From contig JAIUPT010000010.1 in the NCBI GenBank assembly GCA_022315425.1, positions 620,001-684,000 of the forward strand: DNA of 64,000 nucleotides, read 5' to 3'. Both the position numbers and the translations under genes were made by a program. This DNA comes from Pseudevernia furfuracea (Eukaryota; Ascomycota; Lecanoromycetes; Lecanorales; Parmeliaceae). The notes beneath the pieces were generated by a model that had not been told where the DNA came from, searched no databases, and saw nothing but the letters and a program-made list of their open reading frames with translations. Positions 10,505-22,100 of this stretch are shown here, in pieces; position 1 is the first letter of the stretch; each line of letters opens with the position of its first letter.

Positions 10505-11090
10505 ATGTCTGGACAAACCGAACAACAGGACATTGGTGGACTGACGCCCCCTCCGGAGCAGCAACCAGAGGAAGTCTTGACTGCAACCGAAAAGATCTTT
10601 CTACATAAGAACAGGTCTTCTGCATTTGCACCACCAAGCACAAGCTGCACCATCCCAATGCTGGATGGGGCCAAGAATTGGGACCACTGGTACAACTCCA
10701 TTCTTGGCATGTGTGAAATGGCTGACATCGATGGTGTTCTAACCGGACACGACACGATACCTGTCCAAATGGACAAGGAAACAGACAAGGCATTTAGCGA
10801 AAGGATCGTCTATTGGAAGACAGCCAATAAGTACATTACCGGCAGCATTCGTTTCTCGCTGAAACCAGGAGGACTGGCCCATATCGCTGGTGTGTCAGGT
10901 GCCTACCAGATGGTCCAACGACTCAGAAACCAATACAAATCCAAAGGATATACCTCAAGGGAGGTCCTGTGGCGTACCATGAGTCGTACGACCCTGGACA
11001 ACTGCAAGGATGACGGATTGGGTGGAAACCATTAAGAAGGCCAAAATTCAGGCCTCCCTAGCGCTAAGCCTCCCATATGTATTCGATATA
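10505..11090 (+). pseudogene. Ty1/copia gag fragment
   Basis: An open frame of 176 codons begins MSGQTEQQDI and contains LDGAKNWDHWYNSILGMCEM, the tryptophan-rich N-terminal signature of copia Gag proteins, which form the capsid of the retrotransposon particle. The frame stops at 11035; a shifted continuation encoding KAKIQASLALSLPYVF-like residues can be followed for about 50 bases more. No zinc knuckle, protease, integrase or reverse transcriptase is present, so this is a truncated insertion. Base composition is normal, so it seems to have escaped RIP. Confidence 0.7.
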
Positions 11091-11671
11091 GATCCGGAGT
11101 GGAAACGTAGCTAGATATGTATATATAGGAGAGGGTGGGCGGGCGAAATAATATGCAATGACTCTGAAAGAGATGAATCGACTGAAGAGCAATTGCAGTG
11201 CAAGAAGCAGTATATATGCACTCCTCATGGTACCCTGTCTCCCGCCATGGCCATGCCTGAACACCAATCCACCCATGCATGAAACCATGGTGTTTTGAAC
11301 CATGTTTCCAACCCATGCCTGAAACGCGAAATAATGCGATATGCAATATACGAAATCACTAACCCCCAGTCCTACTGTGGCGAATACAACAAATTTGCTT
11401 TGCTCTTGGGATATACTAGATCTTATCTGGTCCTTACGTACGATAATCCGGGTGAAACACAAGATTCATAAGTTTCAAATGCCCACGGGAGGACTCACTC
11501 TGTATCGAGCTACCCTAGCAGATGTCTATTCTACTTAATGCTGAATGAGTTCATGATTTCTTTCATGAGATGCTCTATTCCAGATTGTTCAAGCCACATC
11601 TCACTTGAAAAGAACCCCGAGCATATCCTAACGGATTTAATCCAGAAGACAGACGACGACCCTATCGGTTT
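11091..11671. other. Intergenic, downstream of the phenol-hydroxylase-type gene
   Basis: I see no gene. It contains several close copies of the words CCATGCCTGAA and CATGAAACCATG (about 11245-11325), a degenerate local repeat, and should hold the 3' end of the minus-strand gene ending at 11672. Confidence 0.45.
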
Positions 11672-13656
11672 TCAAGAGCAAAGTTGCCGAAAAAAATCAT
11701 TGATGCCTTCATGGTCCTCGATATCAAGAATCTTGGAAACGTCTGGGCCAGATTAGTACGCTTCCAAAAAGTGAAGAAGCTAAAACTTACGATTGTCTGG
11801 ACGGACAATTGCGATCGCACCTTTCTCAGGCTGGACTCCATAGAATTCGTAGGCGTGTCCGTGTCCACTATGATAGCTTTCGTCGTCAATGTAAACCTTG
11901 TGCAAGTCTAAATGTGTCAGTAGAATGCCCAACAGGTGATCGGGGCTATTCCTACCTCTCATTCGCCACTTGCCTGTCACAGGAGAGAACGTTTGTGGTA
12001 TTTGCTCGTGATCTATCTTCAATCTTTCGCCAAAAAGGATTACAATTACTTCAATGAAGCTGTCAATGTCTGAGCTAGGAGCTGAATATTCCCGAATAAG
12101 ACCGCTGTCTGAGAAGAGGTAATTCCCAAGCTAATATCTTAGTACATGAACCCAATTAATGCGAAGCACCGCTTACCTGACTCAGATTTCTGGAAGATGT
12201 GGCCTGACGAATGTCTCCTGCAAAAATCACAACTCTCCAACGTCCGTCCGAAGGGAGACCCCTGACTAGCTGCATTGGGAATCCATCGCAGAATCGTACC
12301 ACCTGTACACTCGGAAACCGCATCCCGACTGTCAGATTTGTCGCCAGTTGTTGGCTACTTTCTTTCGCCCGAGTTATCGAAGAATCATCGTAAGTGATCG
12401 TCAGGCCCGCTGTAAAAGCCTCCGCTTTGACAAAGATCTCGCTGAAGTCAATGTTGGCGGCAGCGTCAAGGGCCCCACCTGAATCTTTATCCATGGAGGC
12501 CATTTGGTTTACCCATACTTTGTCCCAGTCGATCAAGTTCTCCGCTACCCTCTGGCGTTCGATCATGTAGGTTTCTAATAGCTCTGGCCCTGTTTTGCCC
12601 TCTAGGACTGAAGCGAGTTTCCATCCAATATTATACCCATCTTGCAAACTGACATTCATACCCTGGCCAGCCTTGGGGGAGTGCGTATGGCATGCATCAC
12701 CCGTCAAGAAAACACGATTAGCTTTCGAAAAGTGGTCTGCAAGGCGCTGTCCTATCGAGTAAGCCGACCACCAGAATGTCTCTGCGAATTCAACCTGATA
12801 TGGGTGGAAAATCTGACGGGTTGCGGCTTGTAGGTCTTCTAATTTCACTTTCTTTGCCACTGTTCCTTGGGGAAGCTCAATGTAGAATCGATTCATAGAC
12901 CCTCCTTCTCGAGGTATAAGAACCATACTGCCCGCCTTGGATTGCAGTATCACCTGTTTTCTGATGTCCGGAAAGTTGGTCCGAGGGAAGATGTCCATGA
13001 CGCCCCATATCGAATCAGAAGTATCTCCGATCATTTTAAAACCCAGGGACCTTCGGACGGCACTGTGTGCACCATCGCAGCCCTAAAGACAGTCACTAAA
13101 CGATTCATTGCAAAAACCTAACGTAGATGAGAAAATGTACCAGGACATATCTCGCCTCGAATACCTCTTCTTTTCCGTCTTTCTCTGTCACTACAATCAC
13201 GGGATAAGCATTCGCATCCTTCGCTTTCTCTTCATCAACTTTCACTTCCAACACTGTGTACCCATAGTCTACTTCTTGTCCATTAAACCTCTTCATAGCC
13301 TTCAACAGCAGTCCATTAACTCTCGCCTGACTCAAAATAACACGAGGCAAATGTGACAGCCCTGGGTGCGTAGCCGCGGCGCTCCTCGTCCGCACAATAC
13401 CGTCTCCCTTTCCATCCGGATTCCAAAAAGCCACTTCAATATTATGATAACCGTCTCTCAGTAGCTCTTCAACCATACCAAAGCTTTCGAAGATCTCCAC
13501 AGATCGGACTTGGGCACCATCGGCTTGGCCAAACTCTAGCGGTCCAGAGCGCGAATCTACAATTTTGCAGCGGACGCCACATCGTGCTAGCCAGGTCGCG
13601 GCACTGAGACCTGCTGATCCGCTGCCACAGATAAAGACGTCGACTTTGCTGGGCAT
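11672..13656 (-). CDS. FAD-dependent aromatic monooxygenase (phenol 2-monooxygenase type)
   Basis: This is predicted to hydroxylate an aromatic ring using NADPH and oxygen. Exons 13141-13656, 12177-13082, 11956-12130, 11791-11907 and 11672-11742 join in frame to 594 aa. Domains in order: FAD_binding_3 with the N-terminal GxGxxG motif FICGSGSAGLSAA, the GCDGAHSAVRR (DG) motif right after intron 1, and LTGDACHTHSPKAGQGMN (GD motif) near residue 320; then the thioredoxin-like C-terminal domain of the phenol hydroxylase family, recognised by VYIDDESYHSGHGHAYEFYG and AIVRPD. The last intron has a textbook TACTAAT branch site. The start is the first ATG (13656); an upstream TTG in frame is not needed. 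It is transcribed away from the HR-PKS remnant. No disruption was seen. Confidence 0.9.
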
Positions 13657-14515
13657 TGTTACCTGAGCGGAGGTTTTCAAATATGACCTAGGTGATGCAA
13701 CTAGAAAGGAGTGCGTCTGAGACAGTCATAAAAGATATGATAATTTCGGCGGTTGTGCCTTAGTCGTGTATCAAAATTTGCACAATCGGCCGACCCGGTG
13801 CAAGATTTTTTTTATGGGAAATTTCGGATAACATTACCGGTAAACCGGTAATGTCATCGAACTGTGACAAACGGATCTTCGGACTTAGGAGCCGCTTTTT
13901 CATTTTCTTTGCCGAGTCAAAGCCCCGAATCAAGTACCTACAACAGCTGTCGTACCTTACGGTAAAACTTATACTTCAGCGGTTATGCGGAGAAAATGTG
14001 TGGTGAAAAATCAACTACGGCGTTCGGTTATTTCATTCGGTATGTTGGCATTGTAACCAAGTACTTGTTGAAGCGCTATATGCTTTTCCGCTTGCCGAGA
14101 TACAATTTCTGGTTGGCGACAAACTAATCCTGCTCAAACAGCACCATGGAAAGCGGAAATTCAGAAAATGTGATCTCATAGGTCCTATTCAGCGTCATCA
14201 TCGTCGAAATATCTCGGAAATAACATTGCTCTAACGACACCGCAGGAGCCTTGGAAAACCACTGTAAACTGTTCTGGAGCAGGGAAACTCAATCCGCTAT
14301 GTCCAATGATCGATTGGACTAGCGTTGAGTAATCAGAGATAGACTCGACGATTTCCCTAGCCATGTTGTGCCCTGCGTCTAGATTGATTCTATGAAGATC
14401 ATTTCCATTATTTCCCAACATAAATCAGCCATTCAATGAACGTCCATCTTGACACAAACATGCTCGCATTCGTAGACTCGTCCGAGATTTAAGAGCTGAA
14501 ATGTATAGTAGAGCC
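13657..14515. promoter_or_regulatory. Intergenic region between monooxygenase start and HR-PKS remnant end
   Basis: It holds the promoter of the monooxygenase at 11672-13656 and the 3' end of the PKS remnant. It includes the 22-bp palindrome described separately and TTCGGA words near 13876. A 78-codon minus-strand frame at 14185-14421 ends in an Asp-rich tail; I do not recognise it, and it is not an acyl carrier protein. Confidence 0.5.
13832..13853. promoter_or_regulatory. 22-bp palindrome with CCGGT half-sites
   Basis: CATTACCGGT, then AA, then ACCGGTAATG: two perfect 10-bp inverted halves around a 2-bp centre. It lies about 180 bp upstream of the monooxygenase start. The CGG/CCG content and dyad symmetry fit a Zn2Cys6 dimer site, but no regulator has been matched to it. 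Confidence 0.6.
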
Positions 14516-17500
14516 TTATTCTGTGGTTTTCCGACCTTGATACGCCTTTTCCAGGCATTCTCTCGCCTCATCATCTGTGATCAAGCCCAAAGATCCGAAC
14601 TGATGTGAGATTGTCATTCGTGCGTCCTTTTTCCATACAACCTGAGTCGAGGGGTCAGTGATAGGTTTGCACGATCTCAATCCAAGACCAAGATGACTTT
14701 TGTTCAGGAAACGGTCCTTCCCAGGACGAGAGTGCGCGATCGCTATGGTTAATGCATCAATGAGATCTTGCTCGACGAGGAAGAGGTAACCACTCGCTGT
14801 CAACTTCTCAACCAGCGCTCTGTTCGCCACTGCCATGCCAACGCAGCCCATAAACCCAATGTCAACGACAGATGCGGGAAGATTCTGGCCGTGACGATAA
14901 TTAACAAAAGCGTCGAGGAACGTGTTCGCTGAGTTGTAGTTTGCCTGTCCCCACTGACCTGACAGTCCACATATCGAGGAAAAGAGTAGAAAGAAGTCCA
15001 AGCTAGCAGAAGAGGTGGCATGATGGAGATTCCAAGTGCCTTGAACTTTGGGTCGTACGCATTGATCCCACTCAGTAAATGTCATGTGCGACATCCAGTT
15101 GTCCTAGAAAAGTCAGCGTATTCCTGGATCAGCGTAGATGTACAAACCCTCATAACTGCTGACATCTGCATGATGCCGGCCACTGGCTTAATTGCTTGCT
15201 GTACGGCAGCTTCAACATCCGCTAAGTTGGTAACACTCCCCGCAAAAGTTAAAACTTCACATCCTTGAGCTCGAAGCTCATCGAAGAAGGGCGAAGTTTC
15301 TGGACCTTCTTTTGCGGAGCGAGATAAGAACAGAATCGTGCGTGCACCGTTCTCCACCATCCATGTTGATATTACTCGGCCAAGGCCTCCAAGTCCTCCA
15401 ACCAAGAGATAGCAGGCGTCAGATCGAAATTGAAGAAATTTGGGTGAGCTTCCATTGGCTTGCAGACTCTGCGAGTCTCTGTCATCTGTTGAATGGCCAA
15501 AGTATCCTGAAGGCTCCAGCTCCTCTTTGCGTGTTTTCCAGTAGAATCTCGGTATCTTGATAACTCCATCAACAATAGCGTATTCATAATCTGGATCAAC
15601 GAGTCTGGCCTTTACACGACCATTGAGGCTCTGATAAATCTTTACGAGCGACCTACTTGAGCTGAAAAACGTGGCAGCCGCATCATCGATCTCCACCACG
15701 GTGATGTCTTTCCTAAGTTCTGCTCTCAACGTCCTTGTCATGCCAAGGATCATGGCTGAATTTGGGTCGCTGCACGATATCTGAGTAGTAGGAGTAACCC
15801 ATATCATGGAGCCTTTGAAACTAGAAAGACGATTGGCGAATTGGCGGAATCTGGCTTCGGTGATGTTGTACAGGTATGATTCGCCAAAGTCTACAATCAG
15901 TATCATATCTTGACCCTGGGGTACGTTCCCTTCGAATGTACATCTGTCGCAACCAATGCCAATGTCCTGGAAGGAGGTTTGAATCGCATTCAGGAGGGGA
16001 TGACGGTCGTCTAGACTGACAAGCGTTACTTTTTGTGGGTGTTTGAGAGGCTTCCTCAGTTGTGCAATGAATTTATGACCCTTTGAGGAACCATCATTGC
16101 CAGGGTCAAATACAAAGCCACTTTCGAAGAGCATAATGTGCACCTGGCTGCTCAACTTCTCATCTTTAGATGCACTCGGACCTGGCAGAGTATCCCACAA
16201 AAGAAGATGCCCAACAGGATGGATAAGGTATTTCAAACAGTCTACACGGGCTGATATGTTAGTTCTTGCAGAGGAAATGAACTGATTCAGGAATTAGTGG
16301 GACTTCAAAGCCGATATTGAGTAGCCTTACATCTGTAGTAATGATAAGATCGTATGATCCAGCTTGAAGGGTTTGGCTCCGTGACTGTTGTTCAATGTCG
16401 AAAAATAAAACGTTGAGGTTACTGGTCCCCTGAAATGTCTTCTTTGCCTTGAATGCGGCGTCGAGAGATGTTGCGGCGTAAGTATAGGTCAAGTAGAGGA
16501 GCTCGCCATACTGTGATTTGAGAGCGTTTAAAATCAGACGACTGGTCTCACCAGTGCCGCTACCAAGCTCGAGGATTCTGAGTTTTGGATTTTTGTGAGC
16601 AAGGAGCTTTATTGCGTCGAGAAATCTGGAATGTTCTGGCTGAGAGTGAGATGGCACAATTGCATGATTGAGATTACAGCAAGTAGCGTCAGTATCCCAG
16701 TTGACGAACGAAAACAGTTTGTCTTCGAACTTCTGTCTTTCATTGGGCACCAACGAGGTTTCGCAACCATCTATCAGGAGTATTGGATGACCGTCTTCAG
16801 ATACGACAGACACATTGCCGGTCAAACTACCAGATGAACTCTTCGTAGCCTTTCCTCCGATTCTCAATTTTGTCCGTCCGCCATTAAGGACAACGAGGTG
16901 CTCAATAGCTGTCACAACAGACAATCTTATTAGTGACCGACCTTGTCCTTTGCATGCCGCGACCACCACGACCTGCAAGCATTGATCTATTGTGACTGGG
17001 TGGAGAATGTACGATGTTGTATCTTCAAATGAGGAAATCGAGGCAACCGATTTGTGCTCCATTACGGCCGTCGATATTTCATTAAGACCTCTGAATGCTG
17101 GTCCGTATTTGAGACCACAACTCTCCAACACGTCATACCAGTAAGCTGGCGCTACATGTCTTTGAAGGGGGATTTGTGGATGAGGGGTATCGGGATCATT
17201 CGAAATGGGCCCACTGCGAGGGGAAACCTTGCTGACACACTTTTCTACCCAGTGGCTTCCATCGTAGGATGTGATGCGTATCTCAAACCACTGATTCATT
17301 TCTCCAGCCACTTCCACTGGCCGAAGTCTAGTACGAATCCTAACTTTTCCGTCTGACCTCAGGAGTAAAGCCGAGATGATCGACAAATTTTTCATCGAAT
17401 ATGATTCCAAGTTCCCATTGGATAATTGTCGCATCGCCTCTCCAGCCATTGTTATGTACCCCGCGACTGGGAATACTATCTGATTGAGGAGGACGTGCTC

Positions 17501-17791
17501 AGCCAGCCAGGATACTTCCCTAGTGTCGAGAACATTCTGCCAAGAATATTCGGTATCATTGCCCTCGAAGACTCGGGAACCTAGGAGTTCATGCCTAGGG
17601 TATCCCTGGTCTTTGTCTACATCTGTCGTTCATGGTCAGTTTAAGCAAAACAGATGGTAGAGCACGTTTAGGCTTCAAGGGAGAATATGACCTTTGAGGG
17701 TAGTTGATCCCATATTTCTATTCATTTTGCCCATTGGTGTCCATCTTAACGGACCCTCCCCGTTTACTGGTGCAACTGGTGTCCTGATCAT
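14516..17791 (-). pseudogene. Highly-reducing PKS remnant: DH, partial MT, KR only
   Basis: The minus-strand sequence encodes the middle of an HR-PKS. From the 5' side: a short N-terminal stretch from an ATG at 17791, joined by a good 70-bp intron (phase 1) to the dehydratase start (HELLGSRV ... WLAEHVLL, with the active-site His; FPVAGYITMAGEA); the dehydratase second half (16.8-17.2 kb); a shortened methyltransferase carrying the SAM motif LRILELGSGTGETS; and a complete-looking ketoreductase (LVGGLGGLGRV; Ser, Tyr and Asn in LFSSICGLSGQWGQANYNSA). KS, AT, ER and ACP are absent. The KR intron at about 15.09 kb splices perfectly. Around 16236-16330 no GT-AG pair I tried keeps the frame, so there is probably a frameshift inside the MT. 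A stop at 14516 ends it before any ACP. Best read as a deletion relic; a free-standing DH-KR protein is less likely. Confidence 0.75.
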
Positions 17792-19151
17792 TTTGATACT
17801 AGGCGTGCTTGAGTGATAGAATTGCAGGTTCTTGGAGACAACTTGCACAGCTTTGTATATACTGTAATCAATAAGTGTAATCAATAAGAAGAAGTGCGGT
17901 TCATAATTCGAGGACGGTTGTTGACTGTCATCGGCTCCTCGGTAATCCGACGCGGAATGATCTGCCTTCGCTAGTGGACCCAGCGGAAGGCCTCCTTTTT
18001 CCTTTTTCCTTTTTACCTGTAGCATCGGATCCCTGAAGATATTCCTTCCGTATTATCTAATCATAATCATACCGTAAGACCTTGGAGTCTTGATGAAATT
18101 ATTCCCCTTCAATTGCTTTATATCACATAACTTAGGTTATGAATCGGCCCTGCTGGACAGGGGGTTAGCGGGCCTTAATATCGCATATCGCATGGCGGGT
18201 TTTTGATGCTATTCATGAATTTGGTAGACGTGTCCTTTGCAGGGGACAGGTCTCATTTGGGAGCAGCATAAGTAGCTGCATTCCACTAGCGTTTGGCTCT
18301 TCATTCGAATTGATCTCTTTCAGAGCAATAGCATTCTTTCGTCCCGCCCGCCCACGCCTGTTCTACATGTATATAGCTTCGTTTTTCACTCCAGGTCTGT
18401 GCTTCTACAAGCATGGGAGTTTTCCAGCGCTGGGGTACGAGAACACGCCTGGTCAGGCCTCTGTTGGCTCAGAATCCTGGCGTTGGACGGCCCAATCACA
18501 TCTACGAGTTCTGTATAGCCTCCGATTTGATTCATTTTTCACGTGCGAATTAAGGACACTAACATGTAGTCTACGACTCGGGTCAAATGGATTGACGCGC
18601 AGAGTATAGAGAGAATCCTTTTTCATACGCCTGATCCGGGATGAACCGGTAGGATCTTAAGAGTTTCGAACATTTTGGTAATCTGCCCAATCCCCATCTC
18701 GGAAAAGGATATCTATAATCCCGCCAGTGCCCTCACTTGCTGTATACATATTGATCAAGGCTGTGAGCCTCACCAAATAGCTGGAAAGATATATCGCGTT
18801 CACAATGTGTGAGACGAAGTCTAAATTCACGCAACTCAAGCAACAAGTCACACTTCACTGGATTGCTGCAGGCGTTTCTGACACTCATATATGGGTCGGC
18901 CTACTAAAAGTCAGTAAGATGTAGCCGAGCATTACTATAAGGTAGTAAGCTAGTAGGAACGCTCATTGCTTACTCCTGCTCGGCTACCCGGATGTCATTG
19001 TTACAGCCGATTCGCCCCCAAGTCTATTGGGAGTGAATAAATAGTACACCCATTCTTGTACATAGTATTTGGATACCACATCGAATTGAAGGACTTGAAC
19101 TTGACGCACGCCTTCACTCTCAACATCCGGCAGAGTTCCCAAAGTGGCAAC
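17792..19151. promoter_or_regulatory. Divergent promoter region of the PKS pair
   Basis: The HR-PKS remnant reads left from here and the NR-PKS reads right. The region has normal-GC flanks and contains the repeat copy at 18142-18562. An NR-PKS promoter of up to 590 bp remains between the repeat and the start at 19152. No clear TATA box was identified. Confidence 0.55.
18142..18562 (+). repeat. GC-normal copy C of the dispersed repeat
   Basis: This is the unmutated relative of copies A and B at 185-1342. It is about 420 bp and runs from AATCGGCCCTGCTGG to GCGAATTAAGGACACTAA. It might be a solo LTR of an unidentified element, but I did not find TG...CA ends or a target duplication. It sits in the divergent PKS promoter. 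Confidence 0.75.
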
Positions 19152-22100
19152 ATGGCTGAAGCATTTCAAGTTCTTCTCTTTGGCGACGAGACAGGCGACT
19201 TCCGAGAGCTGCTGCAAAAGCTTTGCGAGCGTCAAAAGGGAATTAACTTTTCTCATTTTATCAATAGACTGAATGAGATTTTGCGCGATGAAGTGCGCCG
19301 ACAGCCTCGCTATGTGAAGAAATTCATTCCACCATTCACGGACGTTTTAGATCTCGTGACACAGTACCAGGACTCAACTTCCCGGAATCAAATTCTTGAG
19401 ACTACCCTCGCTTTTATATGCCAGCTAGGCAGTGTTATTAGGTGTGTACTCCGGCATTGGTAGATGAGCACACGAAATAATGTCTGCATAGCTTTTTCGA
19501 TGATCATCCATCTCAATATATCGTACCCTCGAACACCGTCCTTGTGGGGCTGTGCACAGGATTGCTAGCCGCGACAGCTGTATCAGCTAGCCATAGCGTA
19601 CTCGATCTAGTAACCAATGCGCTGAGAATCGTTAGAGTTGCATTCAGAATTGGTGTTAAAGTGAATGATGCCGCCCAGTGTTTGTCTGCTCACGATGTCC
19701 AAGTCAATCAGAGTTGGTCAAGACTTGTCGTGGGTGTTCAGAAGGAAGCCTCGATTGCCGAGATCGAGCAATTCAACGAGAGAAAGGTGAGAAAGCTTAC
19801 GGGGAGCATCTTTATCCTCGATATGGAGCTAAGATATGTCTCAGGCCTTACCGCGTACTAGTCATGCCTATATAAGCTCCACCAGCAGAGAAACGGTCAC
19901 CATTAGTGGACCGCCGGCTACCCTCGAAGCTCTATTCCAGGAGTCAGAATACTTTCGCCCACGCAAGACAGTACCTTTTGATATATTTGGTCCTTTCCAT
20001 GCGTCACATTTGTACAGCGATGTCGATGTCGAAGATGTTGTACGGCCGATAACCGAGACGAACGTGAAGCTAGCTTCTCGGTCAATGCGCGTCATCTCGG
20101 GTGTTACAGAAATGTCTCTTCGAGATGTGAGCATGGACCAAGTCGTGAGACAAGTTGTGGGCGCTATCTTGGTTCGGCCACTTTCATTTGACCATGTACT
20201 TTCTGCGGTCGTCTCGGAAGCAAGAGACTCAGGCAGAGAAAAATGCAAGATCTCTTCTGTAGGGCCTTCAAATGCATCGTCTAGCTTGTTATCGGCCTTA
20301 AAAGCAGGAACAGAGGTCGAAGTGAGCGTTGGGGAACAGCTTGGGCCGACAAAAACTGCAAGTGATCCATCAGGAACGTCTGTGAAGATTGCTGTTGTGG
20401 GAATGTCCGGCCGCTTCCCAAATGCCGACAATCTCGAAAGCCTCTGGAGCTTGTTAGAACAGGGACTAGACGTCCATCGAAGAGTTCCTCCGGATCGATT
20501 CGACGTTAACGCGCATTATGATCCTACGGGTAAAAGGAAGAATACTAGTCATACTCCCTACGGTTGCTTCATTGAAGAGCCAGGATTGTTCGACCCACGA
20601 TTTTTCAATATGTCACCTCGCGAAGCGTATCAAACAGATCCCATGGGGAGACTAGCTTTAGTAACAGCCTACGAAGCTCTCGAGATGTCAGGTTTCATGC
20701 CTAATAGGACACCTTCGTCAATGTTAGATCGTGTTGGTACTTTTTACGGCCAGACGAGCGATGATTGGCGACAAGTCAATGCAGCACAGAACATCGACAC
20801 ATATTATATCCCTGGGACTATACGTGCATTTGCTTCAGGACGCATCAACTACAATTTCAAATTCAAAGGGCCGAGCTACAACGTTGATACCGCTTGCTCG
20901 TCAAGCTTTGCCGCGATTCAACTAGCCTGCACATCTCTTCAAGCAAAAGAATGCGACACAGCAGTTGCTGGTGGCCTCAATGTTATGACAACGCCAGACC
21001 TCTTTGCTGGACTCAGCCGTGCACAGTTCTTGTCTAAGACTGGCTCCTGCAAAACATTTGACGATACTGCGGACGGTTTCTGTCGAGGTGACGGCGTTGC
21101 GACCGTTATTTTAAAGAGGTTGGAGGACGCAGAGATAGATAACGACCCAATTTTGGGCGTTATCTTGGGAACAGCAACCAACCACTCTTCGGAAGCGGTG
21201 TCTATTACTCAGCCCCATGCTCCAGCCCAAGAATCCTTGTACAGGAAGATATTGAGCAATGCGCGTGTCGACGCCCGTGATATTAGCTACGTAGAGATGC
21301 ACGGAACAGGAACGCAAGCTGGCGACGGAGCTGAGATGAAGTCTATTTCTAATGTTTTTGCTCCGCGAGGTCAAGGACGTCTACCGGGCCAAATACTTCA
21401 ACTTGGAGCTCTCAAAGCGAATATTGGCCATGGGGAGGCTTCTGCTGGGGTCACATCTCTAATCAAGGTCTTGCTTATGCTCCAACGAAATGCCATTCCT
21501 CCACATGTTGGAATCAAAGGTGTTATGAATAGAACCTTTCCCCCCGACATGGAAGAGAGAGGAATCCGTATCCCTCTCACTGAAACCCCATGGCTTCCTC
21601 CAAGTGGTGGAAAGCGGCGAGCATACGTGAACAACTTCAGCGCAGCAGGCGGAAACACTGGCCTCCTCCTAGAAGATGCTCCTCAATACGCACAGACTGG
21701 CGAAAATGATCCTAGAACGACTTTAGTTGTTTCCGTGACCGCGAAGTCGGCCTGGTCTCTGGAGAAAAACATCCAGAAACTTGTCTCCTTCCTCGAATTG
21801 AAGCCCGCTACATCAGTATCGAGTCTCTCGTATACTACTACCGCCCGAAGGACTCAGCAACCTTACCGGATTTCTTTTGCCGTATCAAGTACGTCGGAGG
21901 CCAAGGAAGCCTTGAAGTCGGCTCAGGCTGAGACTATCAAGCCTAGTTCGACGAATCCTCCGAAAGTCGCGTTTTTATTTACTGGTCAAGGTGCACACTA
22001 CCCGTCGCTGGGAAAACAGCTTTTTGAGAGTTCAAGACAGTTTAGATCTGATATTATGCACTTTGAAAGGATTGGTCGCAGCCAGGGCTTTCCATCTTTT

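Noticed and set aside
10383..10793. 136-codon minus-strand frame
   Set aside because: It lies opposite the copia gag frame and its composition looks like an antisense shadow.
14185..14421. Possible ACP for the HR-PKS remnant
   Set aside because: No GxDS-type phosphopantetheine site; the frame is of unknown nature and not carrier-like.
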